Below, piece by piece: positions 44,042 to 54,187 of a stretch of DNA of 64,000 nucleotides (position 1 is the first letter of the stretch; each line of letters starts with the position of its first letter). The stretch spans positions 62,001 to 126,000 of the forward strand of contig JAGFNK010000046.1 in the NCBI GenBank assembly GCA_025769875.1, given 5' to 3'. A program made the position numbers and the translations under genes. This DNA comes from Russula earlei (lineage: Eukaryota > Basidiomycota > Agaricomycetes > Russulales > Russulaceae). The notes under the pieces are model-generated. The model had not been told where the DNA came from. It saw only the letters and a list, made by a program, of their open reading frames with translations, and made no database searches.

Positions 44042-45018
44042 GGACTCACTGTTGAACAATCCTGTTCAAGAGCGAGGTAAGAGCTTGGAGATGAGTCAAC
44101 TGAGTTCCAAGATGAAGTTGGAGAAGAGTACAGTCCAAATGAGTAGCAGGTACCAGAGAGGGACTGGTATCAGCTGTGAGAGATGATCACAAAGAGAGAG
44201 AGCCAGGGCATGCTAGATAGGGTGGTCTGAAAGGAGTACCCTTGGCAATAGAGTGCCACAAATCAAATGGACAGTCTGGAGACTGTCCAGTACTTTATTG
44301 AGCACTTATATACTATAAGAGAACTACTGCAAAAGGAATGAGTTGTAACCTTGTTATCAAGCACAATAGCTTGATGAGTAAGACATCTAGGGGGCTTGGT
44401 AAGCATGCTCAGTCATGCTTAGTCACCTGCTGAGTAAGTAGGCCTTTGGTGATGAGTAATGGTTCTTAGAACCCATGTGATCGTCATATAGGACTTGTGG
44501 GAACTATATGGCTATTTGCTGTTCTTTGTGTTTACTAATATAGTCAGTAAACCTTGTTAGCTCTTCTTCAGAGACCAAGGCATGTGATTTTCTATTTTGG
44601 GAGTGTCCAGGTCAGGTTTTCATTTTGTGTGTTAAGTGGTTATAAGGGTTGAACCACTTTATAGTAGTAAAGGCTGAGTAGCTCAGTGGCCATGAGCACT
44701 TGGTCTGGTTGGTTAGAGGTCCTGGGTTCAATCCTGGCAGTGGGGCTATCTTACAAGGTGACTTGGAGCCAAACTTGGCACCATTGTCTTGTAAGTATAT
44801 AATGCTTGTTGTTTAGTCAGTCCCCTTTCTACTAAAGTCTGTAGCTGGCTTTAGTATCAAGGGTCTTGGGTTCAATCCTCTGTAATGGACTACTATGTGA
44901 GATATAGCTGGAGTCAATCCTGGCACTTGTTGTCTTGCTGGTTAATAGTCATATGCATGTCTCATTAAGTCCCTGTGAAGTCCCATTAATGGAGCAGACC
45001 CTTTGAGAGCATTCATGA
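44042..45018 (-). mobile_element. 3' LTR of a Gypsy element, family A relative
   Basis: On the minus strand it starts TGTCATGAATGCTCTC directly after a purine tract AAAGAGGGGACAAA (45019-45032), the polypurine tract that primes plus-strand synthesis. The pol frame ends just before that tract. The R/U5-like half matches LTR-A (TATATAAG analogue, GACAGTCTGGAGACTGTCC, TTGTTCAACAGTGAGT). The U3 half is unlike LTR-A and includes a tRNA-like dimer. The terminal bases at 44042 are truncated. Confidence 0.75.
44665..44890 (+). repeat. tRNA-derived, SINE-like dimer
   Basis: TAGCTCAGTGG at 44679-44689 is a perfect A box and GGTTCAATCC at 44725-44734 a good B box, the internal promoter of RNA polymerase III. 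A second B box GGTTCAATCC follows at about 44869-44878, behind a weaker A box GTAGCTGGCTTTAG. The two units are about 145 bp apart. It lies inside the U3 half of the LTR, on the opposite strand. No poly(A) tail or target duplication was found. Confidence 0.5.
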
Positions 45019-45032
45019 CATTTGTCCCCTCT

Positions 45033-47145
45033 TTATGACTTAGTTGCTCCTGCAACTAGTTTAAATGGTTTGGGCATAGTTGGGTTCTGTTGGTGAAACT
45101 CCTTGACAGTTTCATTGGCTTTGGTTAAATGGGATGCAGGTTCCCAAGTGTTCTCTGCTGTTGGGTAACCCTTCCACTGTACTAGGTATTGAATGCCTTT
45201 ACAGTTCAGGGAGCATCTTGAGGCAAGGACTTTGTCCACCTCGTATTGTTCCTCTCCCTCTGTGAGGATAGGGGGTGGATGCTTGAAATTGTGACCATGG
45301 GCTATGGTCTCTTTGTATGGCTTGATTAAAGAGTTATGGAAAATGGGGTGGATCTTCTGTGTCTTGGGTAGCTCCAGTTGTACATTGACTAGGTATGCAG
45401 TGACAACTTCAAAAGGCCTGTGCTGTCTAGGGGCTAGTTTTGCCTTAGGGTGTGTGGTCTTTAGATTGGTAGCTTCTAGCCAGACTAGGTCACCTTCTTT
45501 GAACTTGAACATTGGGTTGTGTTCACTTGATTGCCTCATTAAGGCTGTTGCATGTCAAAGTGACGCTGTGACTTTGTCTTGGAGCTGGTCCAACCATTGC
45601 AGTCACTCTTGGACTGATGGGAATTTGGTGGTAAAACCAATGGGTGGGGCAAACACTGGGTTAAAGCCATACCATATTTTGAAGGGGAATTTGTGGATGG
45701 CACTATGAGTGCACACATTATGGGCAAACTCCATGAAGGGTACTAGTTCTGCCCAGTTATTTTGTTGGTGGTTACAGAAGATTCTTAGGTGTTGTTCTAA
45801 TTCTTGATTGACCCTTTCTGTTTTGCAATTGGTCTGGGGGTGGTATGCTGTGCTGAGGGAGGACTTGACATTCAATAATTCTTGAGTTACTTTCACTGCA
45901 AACTGGGGGCCCTGATCAGAAATAATTTGGGACAGAAGTCCTACACATCTCCACACATTATTCATGATTAGGGAGGCAGTATCCTCTGCAGTAATGGTCT
46001 TGTGGCATGGGGTGATGATAATGGGCTTGCTGAAGTGGTTGACCACCACTAGCAAGCTGTCATATCCTTGTGATAGGGGGAGGTCCACAATGAAGTCCAT
46101 CATGATACTGTCCCAGATCTTGCCTGTCAGGGTGATGGGAATTAGTGGTACCATTGTTGCTGGGCAATTCATTGTGCTTTGGCACTCTGCGCACCCATCC
46201 ACATAGTTTTTTACAAAGGTTAGCATTCCTGGCCACCAGTAGTTGTGACTTATTAGTTCATATGTCTTCCATTGGCCTGGGTGGCCCATGGCTAGGGAAT
46301 CATGGTACATTTTGAGAATTGTTCATTGCAGTGATTCTGACTTTGGAACATAGACCTTTCCTTTAAAGAGGATTAGTTCATCTTCTAGGTTCCAATCTTG
46401 AAGGCCTTTTGTTAGTTGTTGTGGGCCATTTGTTAAGATGGTTTCCAATGTTACAGAACCGGTACTTCGGACTGGACTGGCAACTGGGCTAGCCTACCTG
46501 GACGGACCTCATCTCCAACTCATGTTTAATGACTCGTCTTACAGACTCATGTATTCTGTCAGGTTCTGGCATGTTCTTGTCTCGATCACCTCACCATTCC
46601 CTTAAAGACACCATTTGATATAGTGTTCACTATGTATATAAGACTGCCAATTAGCAAGAACAAGCCTTAAGCTTGTTCTCCTGTGAAATATCACTGGTTA
46701 TAGCTTCAGGACTGTAGGCTTGCAGAGAAGCAAACGCCTCAGAAAGTCTCTCATATCCTCAAGTCTTTGAATGCAAAGACTTATCTTTTGAGTTTCCTCT
46801 CTGTGGTACACAACTGCCTTGGCATTGTTGTCACTGAGTTCCCCAATTCTCATGAGGACTCTCATTCTTGCTTGACTCTGTGCACATGTCTCACATGTGA
46901 AACAATTTGTCAGCAACACCACCCCCAATCAGTGACATCCAATGCTGCTTTAACCTCTGGGTCATACTCCTTACTGGAGTGTAGTTGTTTTCTAAGTTTG
47001 AAGTCTCCAATGGGTTTGGTGGAAGATGATTGGGTTGCCCTGATTTTAAAAAATTGTTGGTCCAGCAGGACCCTTGCATCATTTTCATGCATCCCCTCTT
47101 TATAGTCTGGCCACCTAGACACTCCTCTCTGTCTGTGAAAAACAA
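45033..47145 (-). pseudogene. Gypsy pol (end of RNase H, integrase, chromodomain), decayed
   Basis: Minus-strand pieces, in order: SRWPDYKEGMHENDARVL at about 47110 (end of RNase H), an inserted LTR-like unit, then ETILTNGPQQLTKGLQDW. The integrase follows with its zinc-binding HHCC part (HPGQWKTYELI...NYWWPGM...CAECQ), and catalytic blocks SIMMDFIVDLPLSQGYDS, QIISDQGPQFA and YHPQTNCKTERVNQELE; all three acidic residues are kept. A stop at 45603 and a frame change separate it from EGDLVWLEATNLKT and the chromodomain YLVQWKGYPTAENTWEPASH, which ends at 45033. Chromodomain integrases steer insertion into heterochromatin. One further stop (SESLQ*) lies near 46320. Confidence 0.85.
46455..46919 (-). 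mobile_element. LTR-like insertion between RNase H and integrase
   Basis: About 465 bp interrupt the pol frame. Its ends read TGTTGCTGACAAATTG and GGTTCTGTAACA on the minus strand, an inverted TGTT.C/G.AACA pair, and a TATATAAGACTGCC motif lies inside on the plus strand. Flanks (GGTGG and TTGGA on the minus strand) do not form a duplication, so some host bases may be lost. Confidence 0.5.
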
Positions 47146-48000
47146 GAAGCATCACCAGTCATGCAGACCACTTGCTCCACTCTCTCCCCCTCTCCTCTCT
47201 CTTACCTTGGACTGGTCTGTACCATGAACACACCCACGCATCCCCAGACTCACTACACCACAATTAATATAATTCAAGGTTACAAGGTCTTACCTGATAA
47301 GGAGGTCATTGCACCCAATCAGCATACATGGACAGAGACAGCCAAGCATATGGGTGTCAAACAGGGCCCAAAACAATGGACCAGTGTCCCTGTCACACAG
47401 GGACTGACAGCACAAAGCATTGGCATCGCTAAGGGAAAGTGCCACTGGGTTCACAATGATCTGTACACTGGGGGCAAATGGTCAGGCAAGCATGCCAAGC
47501 CGCTGGGGCGTTGCAGAGACCAAATGTCATTATTAGTGGTTCGAAGAGTCCTAACATCTGCCACCATGAATGTGCACACACATGCCCTCAGGGAACTGTC
47601 ATCTCAAACCCCCCTCCCTTGGAACCCCCCTCAGAACCCCCCTCCCTCAGATGCCACTGCCTCCCTTGCCCAGGTCCCTTCAGACTCGCACAACCACCTA
47701 TCCTAGTGGCCTCATCTTCTGCTGATCCTTACAATAGAAAATCTTTATTTGAATTGTAATTTATTTGCCAGATACCTAATAAATAAGTGATTGAATAAGT
47801 GATTAAGAAAATACTTTGGTGTCATTTACACATGTGATTGAAGCCCTGATTCTCTTGCTGACCCAATTGCCTTTTATAGTAATTCTTGATCATTTAACCC
47901 ACCACTAAAAGTACACAACTGGTACAGTGTTCATAGGTATGGGTATGGGTACAGCAAAATATACCCATGGGTTACCTGTGTCACACCCTAGTGCCAATCA
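47146..48000 (-). mobile_element. Terminal part of a MULE-related element
   Basis: Sequence at about 47830-47915, read on the minus strand, matches 13100-13180 (TTTTAGTGGTGGGTT, GGCAATTGGGTCAGCAAGAG), next to the decayed MULE transposase. Outward it ends with GGGTGTGACACAGGTAACCC. A plus-strand frame 47161-47706 (with GYKVLPDKEVIAPNQHTW) lies inside and has no motif I recognise. Confidence 0.4.
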
Positions 48001-49045
48001 AACACCAGGAAGAATGCCAGAAATCAGTTGCAGAATGGGCCATTGCAGTGAAATAGTAGCTTTTGTACAGATATATACATGTGCTATGGAGCGCATCTAG
48101 TCACCGCTAATTTGGATTTCAAGTGAATGCAAATTTTTAACATTGGACCTGGCCCCTATAAGGCCTGTAACAACAAGGCACTTGATCTTGCTGATGGAAT
48201 TGGGGTAAAGCCTATTATACAGGTCATCAAAACACTTGAGGAGTGCATCTCAAAAATAGATACAGGCCATCAGGCTTGGCTGTAAGTGACGGAAAAGGAG
48301 CGAGTTCTTGGCCAAGAGGTGGGGATGAACTCGGAAAAGGCTGCTCACGACCTACTTACACATGAAGTGGTTGTGAGGGCCATATGAGCCACGAGAACAA
48401 TTGGATTGGCACGTATTAGAAAACGATTACCAGCAGACCTGGAACATCACCATTTCAGAAAATCTTTGCGTTGGCTTGTGGGTTTCTGTTGCAATAGAAC
48501 ATCCCCGTTGACTGCTTCTGCTAAGGGAGAGGATTGATCAGTGGATGAATGATGGTCTTTACTATAGTAAAATCAAATAGATTATAGGCTAAACAATTGT
48601 GCAAGACAGCACAGTTGTTTGCGCACGCGTATGAGCTCAGATAAGATAATCTCAGCGCAGCGTTTTGCTATGAGTATGTATTCACGATAAGATAATCTAC
48701 GACGCGCGAACAAAGAATATAATATAACCACTCACCTCAGCGTTTTGCGTGCGACTGTGGTTGGGATATCTTGAAGGAGGCCATTGTGATATGGTAGTGT
48801 GTGTCATCCGATCACTCTGGCAGTTAGGCCCGAACTGAAACCTTTGCACCCTCATGATAGTGGTAATCAAGCAGTGTCTCGAGCCCCCCAGTTTCGAACA
48901 TGAGGAAAGAAAAAAAATCAGATACTGCCTACAGCTATTAAGACAAACAACAGATGGAGGCGTCATGGATCATAGGTCATCAGTGGTCGTCACAAGTCGT
49001 GCCTTAAGTCGTAAAAACTAGAACAAGTCATCGTGGGTTTCTGCT
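48001..49045. other. Border of the repeat nest, no gene
   Basis: No supported frame. At 48600-48760 the strings AGATAAGATAATCT and CAGCGTTTTGC each occur twice, a small direct-repeat cluster. The downstream end is the 3' side of the minus-strand membrane-protein gene. Confidence 0.35.
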
Positions 49046-50894
49046 CTATGCTGCTTTGGCAGTCACGTCGCGCCAGAACGCCTCCCATCGTTGTTTCCTG
49101 GCCAAAACGCTCTCCGTTTGCCCATCGGGAGTGGCCGCCGAGGATTCCCATTCCGAACCGGGAGAAGAGCGGTAGGCCTGAGCCTGAGCAGCCGCGATGC
49201 GATCCACCGCGTGAATGAGCGACGGCGTCATCGGTACCCTGCCAACGGGCGGCACGATTTTTGAGTCGTGCCGTGTGAGAAATTGTAGCCTCCAACCGGG
49301 CGAATCGCGAGGTTCTCCTGTCTGCATTCGTGCATTGGTCACATCCTCCTCGTGATCGGAGCACTCTGGTGCACCGTCATCCTTGCCTCGCAATTCGGCG
49401 GGCTTCGCGGGTGCCACCTTTTCCTGGTCTTCTCTCATTGAGGAAACGCCATGCGAGACCGTGTTGGATCCATTAGTTAGCGTCGCGCTAGAGAGTGTCG
49501 AGGTGCGACGCGGCAGCCGCGGCGGGGTAGACAACGGATCGTCTTCATCTGAGCTGAGATCGTCCGGATTCATAACGCCGAACTTGACCGCCTCGCGTTT
49601 GCGGTAGCCGTGATCACCTGCACTTCTCAAGCCACGCAAGCCAGCGAGAGGGGTTTGAGTTTGCTTCATGAGATGAGGCGACTTATCAAGTATGAGAACG
49701 GTCTGGTCCGCTGACCGCGAGGAGCTTTGATGATAATCACAAGACAGGCGTGGAGAGAGGTCTTTGTTCTCCGGAAAGATCTCGTAGTCAGATGCGTTGG
49801 GTTCCTTTGATCTACGCATCCATGGAAAGAGTCGATCCCAAGCATTGTAAGAGTAGTGCTCGGAAGATACCCGCACGGTTACGGGAAATGGGAAGCGAAG
49901 AGGCGTATTCGGCGAGGCACGTGTCCCATTCCTACAACATTTCAGTAAGGTTGATCTGGTTGTAGCGACGCGATGCATACCTCGTCGGGGTTTCCTCCAC
50001 AAAACTTCTTAAGAGCCCAATCTACTGTACAGCCGGCTATGAGGATGAGCCAATACCCAGCACTGAGGCCTCGCTCCTTCCCAGTACCCCACCCATTTCC
50101 ATCCTCTATCCATAAGCGCTCCCAGACATTTGACCAGGGTTGGACGTGTGTAAGGAGGGAAGTGCACAAGATCAGACCGAACGTGCCAGATGCAGATGCG
50201 GTCAGGCGAATCGAAGGACGTTGGGTGCGGACAAACGGTGCCATCGTCAAGATACAGGAGATAGAAACCAGGAGTGCAAGGAAGATACGTCGTGTCAAAA
50301 GACTGGGATGGATCGAGACAGACAGGGCAAGTGCCAAGGATGTTCTAGTAGAGAAGACATGAGATGAGATAACTATGGAGGTCAAGTCCGATAGACTTAC
50401 CCGCCAGTGATACCCGTGATTGCGAAAGCGGCATGTTCGAGAAGACCGGAAAACGTGGCGAAAATAATGGAAGTTAACACCCAGACAGCCAAGAAAGCCC
50501 TTGGACTCAATGGTGCAGACGTCGTTTCGTTGGGGACAACCAGTGCAAGAAATGTCGACAGATGTACTGGGACATTCTATCCTCAGCGACTTTTACGACG
50601 CAGAACGCAGATATACATACGACCAAAAGAGTACCCGATGGCCAGACCTCCAAGACCACCCTGCAAGCAGAAGCGAAAGCGTCTCGGCTTTTTCATGAGG
50701 TTGAAAGACCCGGGTACATGGAGAGGGCCGCTACGGGGCCGGAAAGAACGAGTGCGGTCAAGAGTGAGGAATGCACCTGCGAAAGTGAGAAGGGCGGATA
50801 GAGCGAAGAGTGGGAGCGTGTATGCGAGGCGATAAGGTGCAGACGGTAATAGATCGGTAAGTTCTGTCAAAGAATGGTTTGTGGGGTTGGCCAT
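49046..50894 (-). CDS. Multi-pass membrane protein, DUF4203/TMEM198-like, with a frame conflict
   Basis: Exons 50894-50621, 50566-50401 and 50344-49981 (introns 54 and 56 bp) join cleanly. They encode a protein starting MANPTNHSLTELTDLL, with hydrophobic spans (LAYTLPLFALSALLTFAGAF, GGLGGLAIGYSFG, AFLAVWVLTSIIFATFSGLL, IFLALLVSISCILTMAPF, ASGTFGLILCTSLLTH, YWLILIAGCTVDW). The span layout resembles the DUF4203/TMEM198 fold, by memory only. A strong donor at 49980 and acceptor at 49932 lead to EWDTCLAEYASSLP, but that frame stops about 125 bases later. The long open frame that follows (NAWDRLFPWMRRSK... to 49046) is shifted by one base. Either a one-base error or mutation lies near 49860-49930, or the long frame starts elsewhere. 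The polar tail may be cytosolic. Confidence 0.55.
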
Positions 50895-51037
50895 GATAAC
50901 TTAGTAGGGTTTCATGAAAAAGGAAAGGGATGAGGGGGTATCACTACGGCGGGGGGGATGGTGAGTTGGCGGCTTGCAAGCAGCGCAGGGCGTCACCCGA
51001 TGATGGAGCGTGTCCCAACGCATCGGCCCGAGCGGGA

Positions 51038-52793
51038 ATGGCCCTCAGTCGCATTCGTCGCATACCGTCTCGCGAGCTTTCCTCACATCTTAGGTTCATT
51101 TCTTCCTTATTCCCGTCTGGACATGGTCAAGGAATCGAACCGCCGTTGCAGGGAATCCGTGTTCTCGACCTGACCCGTGTTCTCGCAGGCCCAACTGCAA
51201 CGATGCTGCTTGCGGACCTTGGAGCGGACGTTATAAAGGTCGAGGAGGTAAAGCACGGCGACGACACTCGTATGTAGACTTTCTTTTCCTCTGCTCTGGA
51301 ATGCTCACAAGCGAACAGGGTCGTGGAGTCCGCCAGCTGCTCCCTTGTCTGAGGACGTGCCAAAAGACTCCGCCCATCTTCCTCCCGAGTCGGCATACTT
51401 CCTCGCCGTGAACCGAAACAAGCGCTCTATCACCGTGAACATTCAAGAAACCAAAGGGCCTGGAAATTCCTCCGTCAGCTTATCGCGAAAGCAGATGTAT
51501 TGGTAGAGAACTTCATTCCCGGGAAATTGGACTCCATGGGTCTCGGTTATCCGGATTGTTGCTCTATCAATGACAGGTTGATCTACACGTCCATCACCGG
51601 CACGTTGCTCCCCATGTACCCACACCTCTCCGTTGACCCGTCATCTCAGGGTATGGACAAACAGGACCTTTTCGAACAGCGGCAGGTTACGATGTCGTGA
51701 ATTGAGGGCGAGGCAGGACTTATGCACATGTCGGTACAACGCCGCACGCCCCTCTTAATTAAGCATCTTGAATGTCCTAAGGTACTGACCCCGTGTTCGC
51801 AGAACCGGGGAACCCGACCGTCCACCATCCAAAGTTGGCGTCGCTGTGACTGACATTTCTACTGGGTTGTATGCCCACGGTGCCATAATGGCTGCTCTGA
51901 TCTCCCGCGAGAAGACCGGAAAAGGCGTCTGGATTGACTGTAACTTGTTTGAGACTCAGGTGTGTCATTCTGGACGCGGAGAATTTGCATATGTCTGACC
52001 TCATGAGGATAAGGTCGCTGGCCTTGCGAATATCGCGTCCAACTATCTCGTTGCAGGAAAGGAGGCTGGCAGACATGGCACAGCACATCCCTCGATCGTT
52101 CCTTACCAAGCGTTTCCTTGCAAAGATGGTTATATCATGATTGGCGCTGGAAATGACTAGACAGGTATAACTGGTAAACACTCTCGCTGGCCTCTACGCA
52201 AACGCCTTTCTCAGTTCAAACTTTTCGCCGAGGAAATACTTCGTCAACCCGAGCTGGCCTATGACCCAAAATTCAGCACCAACGGCGCAAGAGTTGCGAA
52301 TCGTGAACTTTTGGTGAAGATTATCACGGAGACGCTCTTGCAAGAGCCTCTAGATCACTGGCTCGGTCTTTTCAATGGGCTCGGGTAAGCGTGAATTTAG
52401 CTTGCTTCTGGATTTGGTCTGAGTAGTTTTAAGCGTGCCATTCGGCCCCATTAATAACATCCAGCAGACATTTAGACACCCTCAAGCGGTTGCACGTGGC
52501 GTGGTTGTAGAAGTTCAGGTAAAGATCAACATACCCTTTTAGTCAGTGTTTCTCAGCTATACGCATAGCATCCGCGCGCTGGAAAGATAAAGCTGGTAGG
52601 ACCAGCAGTCACTTACAACGGGAAGAAGATGCCTGTAAACAGGCCCCCGCCATGGCTTTCCCAGCACACTCAGGAGGTGCGTGACGAAGTACACTTTACT
52701 CATATGGATGACAACTTTTGCGAGCAGGTACTAAGTGAGCTAGGTTACGATACGGAACACATCTCGCGACTTCGGAAAGAAGGGATTGTGTGA
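51038..52793 (+). CDS. CoA-transferase family III (CaiB/BaiF), probable mitochondrial, with three frame breaks
   Basis: Nine exons: 51038-51269, 51319-51599, 51650-51729, 51803-51959, 52014-52164, 52215-52384, 52434-52518, 52569-52676 and 52728-52793. The start [20 protein letters not shown] looks like a mitochondrial presequence. Family blocks follow: [84 protein letters not shown] (catalytic Asp in TDISTG), [13 protein letters not shown] and [13 protein letters not shown]. The end is SRLRKEGIV. Such enzymes move CoA between carboxylic acids; the layout is close to SUGCT. Three single-base breaks disturb the frame: about 51457 (one G short), 51700 (an extra A) and about 52158 (an extra base making TAG). 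Intron 2 begins with GC. It may be a young pseudogene or contain assembly errors. Confidence 0.8.
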
Positions 52794-52880
52794 AGAGATG
52801 TATGGCCAGCTTTGGTATAATACATCTATGGGTACATCTCGGCCAACAGGGAATACCCCACAAGCTCCCCTACAGGAACT

Positions 52881-53971
52881 TCAGCTTCGAACTTCCCTCT
52901 CAGCCTCTTCTACCCATCCACCGACCTTTTCCCAGACATCCTTTGCTGTATCATTCCACTCAGCCTTCTTACTCTCCACACACTCGTTACATACACCCCA
53001 CTCACTCCAAGACAACGATGCGATAAGAGCCAGGGTCTCGAGAGGGCGCCCGACGCCACTGTCTACGAGTGCAGGAGTGATCACATCAGTCATCCAATGG
53101 TCCGCGATGATGTCCGTGCATGCCATGTGCGATGCTGCACAGACTGTGAAGAGCACAGGCGTAAAGTCTTCGATAAGTGAGCCGAGCAAGCGATGACAGA
53201 TATGTAGTGTTCGCGGAGAAAGGTCGGGATGCGGTGCGCCTTCGCTTGATGTATGATGAGTCTCTGAACCAGAGGGATCATACTCGCTCTTTGGATCAAA
53301 GTTGGTTGAGGTGGCGACGGTATAAAGGAGTGCGTTCTTGGTCTGTCCGGTGGTGTCAGTAAATGCCATCGCCGTGCCGCATCAGACCAGGAGCACCTCC
53401 GATTCGACGCCGTATTGTAAAGCAAGTTCCAGTGCTTCTTCGAGATGTTCGGAGCTATGTCGGTGCGTAAAGGGGAGAGGCCCTCCGGGGAAAAGATCCG
53501 CAAATTCGCGGGTGGCGAACTCAAAGATTGAGGTCAAACCGAGTTGCCTAGGAGATGAGGCCCGCAGAATGCAGGCGAGCTGGTGGAACGAGATCGCGGG
53601 CCTCGAATAACTGCGTAACAACGTTTAGTTCCCACCTCATGCGCTTCGTGGCGCGAGCGACACGAACGCGCTTACGGGTCATGGTACAAGTATGCCAACA
53701 ACACCTCAAAGTCTTCGATCGCGGTGCCCAACTCGCCGGGGATAGCTATAATTGGCACAGTGTGATCGCCGATAGCCTTCGATAACGCGAGAGCGACGGG
53801 GTCTGAGGCATCCAGAACCCATGGTGCGAACTTTGCCGGATGTCGATCTAGAATCGAGTTGTGCACTTTGTACACTGTTGGCATTAAGCCGATGAGAACA
53901 GAGCCATCGTCAAACCAGAACCGACCGCTTCGCTGTGGTGGTTGGGAGGTATTAGCATCAGTATGGGGCAT
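52881..53971 (-). CDS. BTB/POZ domain protein, basidiomycete family
   Basis: Exons 53971-53676, 53610-53397 and 53342-52881 with introns of 65 and 54 bp give 323 residues. The start MPHTDANTSQPPQRSGRFWF leads into FDDGSVLIGLMPTVYKVHNS and ILDRHPAKFAPWVLD, the first half of a BTB fold. It continues with FEVLLAYLYHDP, YSRPAISFHQLACILRAS and LGLTSIFEFATREFADLFP. These proteins are highly multiplied in agaricomycetes; some act as cullin-3 adaptors, most are unstudied. The C-terminal WGVCNECVESKKAEWNDTA block is usual for the family. The in-frame stop at 53382-53384 lies inside the second intron. The gene converges on the CoA-transferase gene with 87 bp between them. Confidence 0.78.
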
Positions 53972-54083
53972 ACTGTGTACTGTGCTTGTGATATGATTGA
54001 TCTTTGCTTTTTGATCACATTTCAATGCGATGACATCCTGCAAGCAGTGTACAGTAGTCATATTTGTTTTTAAGATCAATGTA

Positions 54084-54179
54084 TGCCCCATGGCTGAGTT
54101 GGTTACAGCGTCCGACTGTTATTCTCCCTCACAGGTGAAAGATATCGGAAGGTCGTGAGTTCGAGCCTCACTGGGGCAG
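54084..54179 (+). tRNA. tRNA-Asn: tRNA-Asn (anticodon GTT) with a 22-nt intron
   Basis: The acceptor stem TGCCCCA pairs with TGGGGCA, and the discriminator base is G (54179). The D arm is GCTG...CAGC. The anticodon stem TCCGA (54111-54115) pairs with TCGGA (54145-54149) and the loop CTGTTA..A carries GTT at 54118-54120. The intron 54122-54143 sits between positions 37 and 38, the canonical place. The T arm is GTGAG TTCGAGC CTCAC. The gene lies 112 bp upstream of the BTB start codon, on the other strand. Confidence 0.9.
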
Positions 54180-54182
54180 ATC

Positions 54183-54187
54183 TTTTT
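54183..54187 (+). terminator. RNA polymerase III terminator of the tRNA gene
   Basis: A run of five T residues starts four bases after the tRNA 3' end, the normal signal for polymerase III release. Confidence 0.8.
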
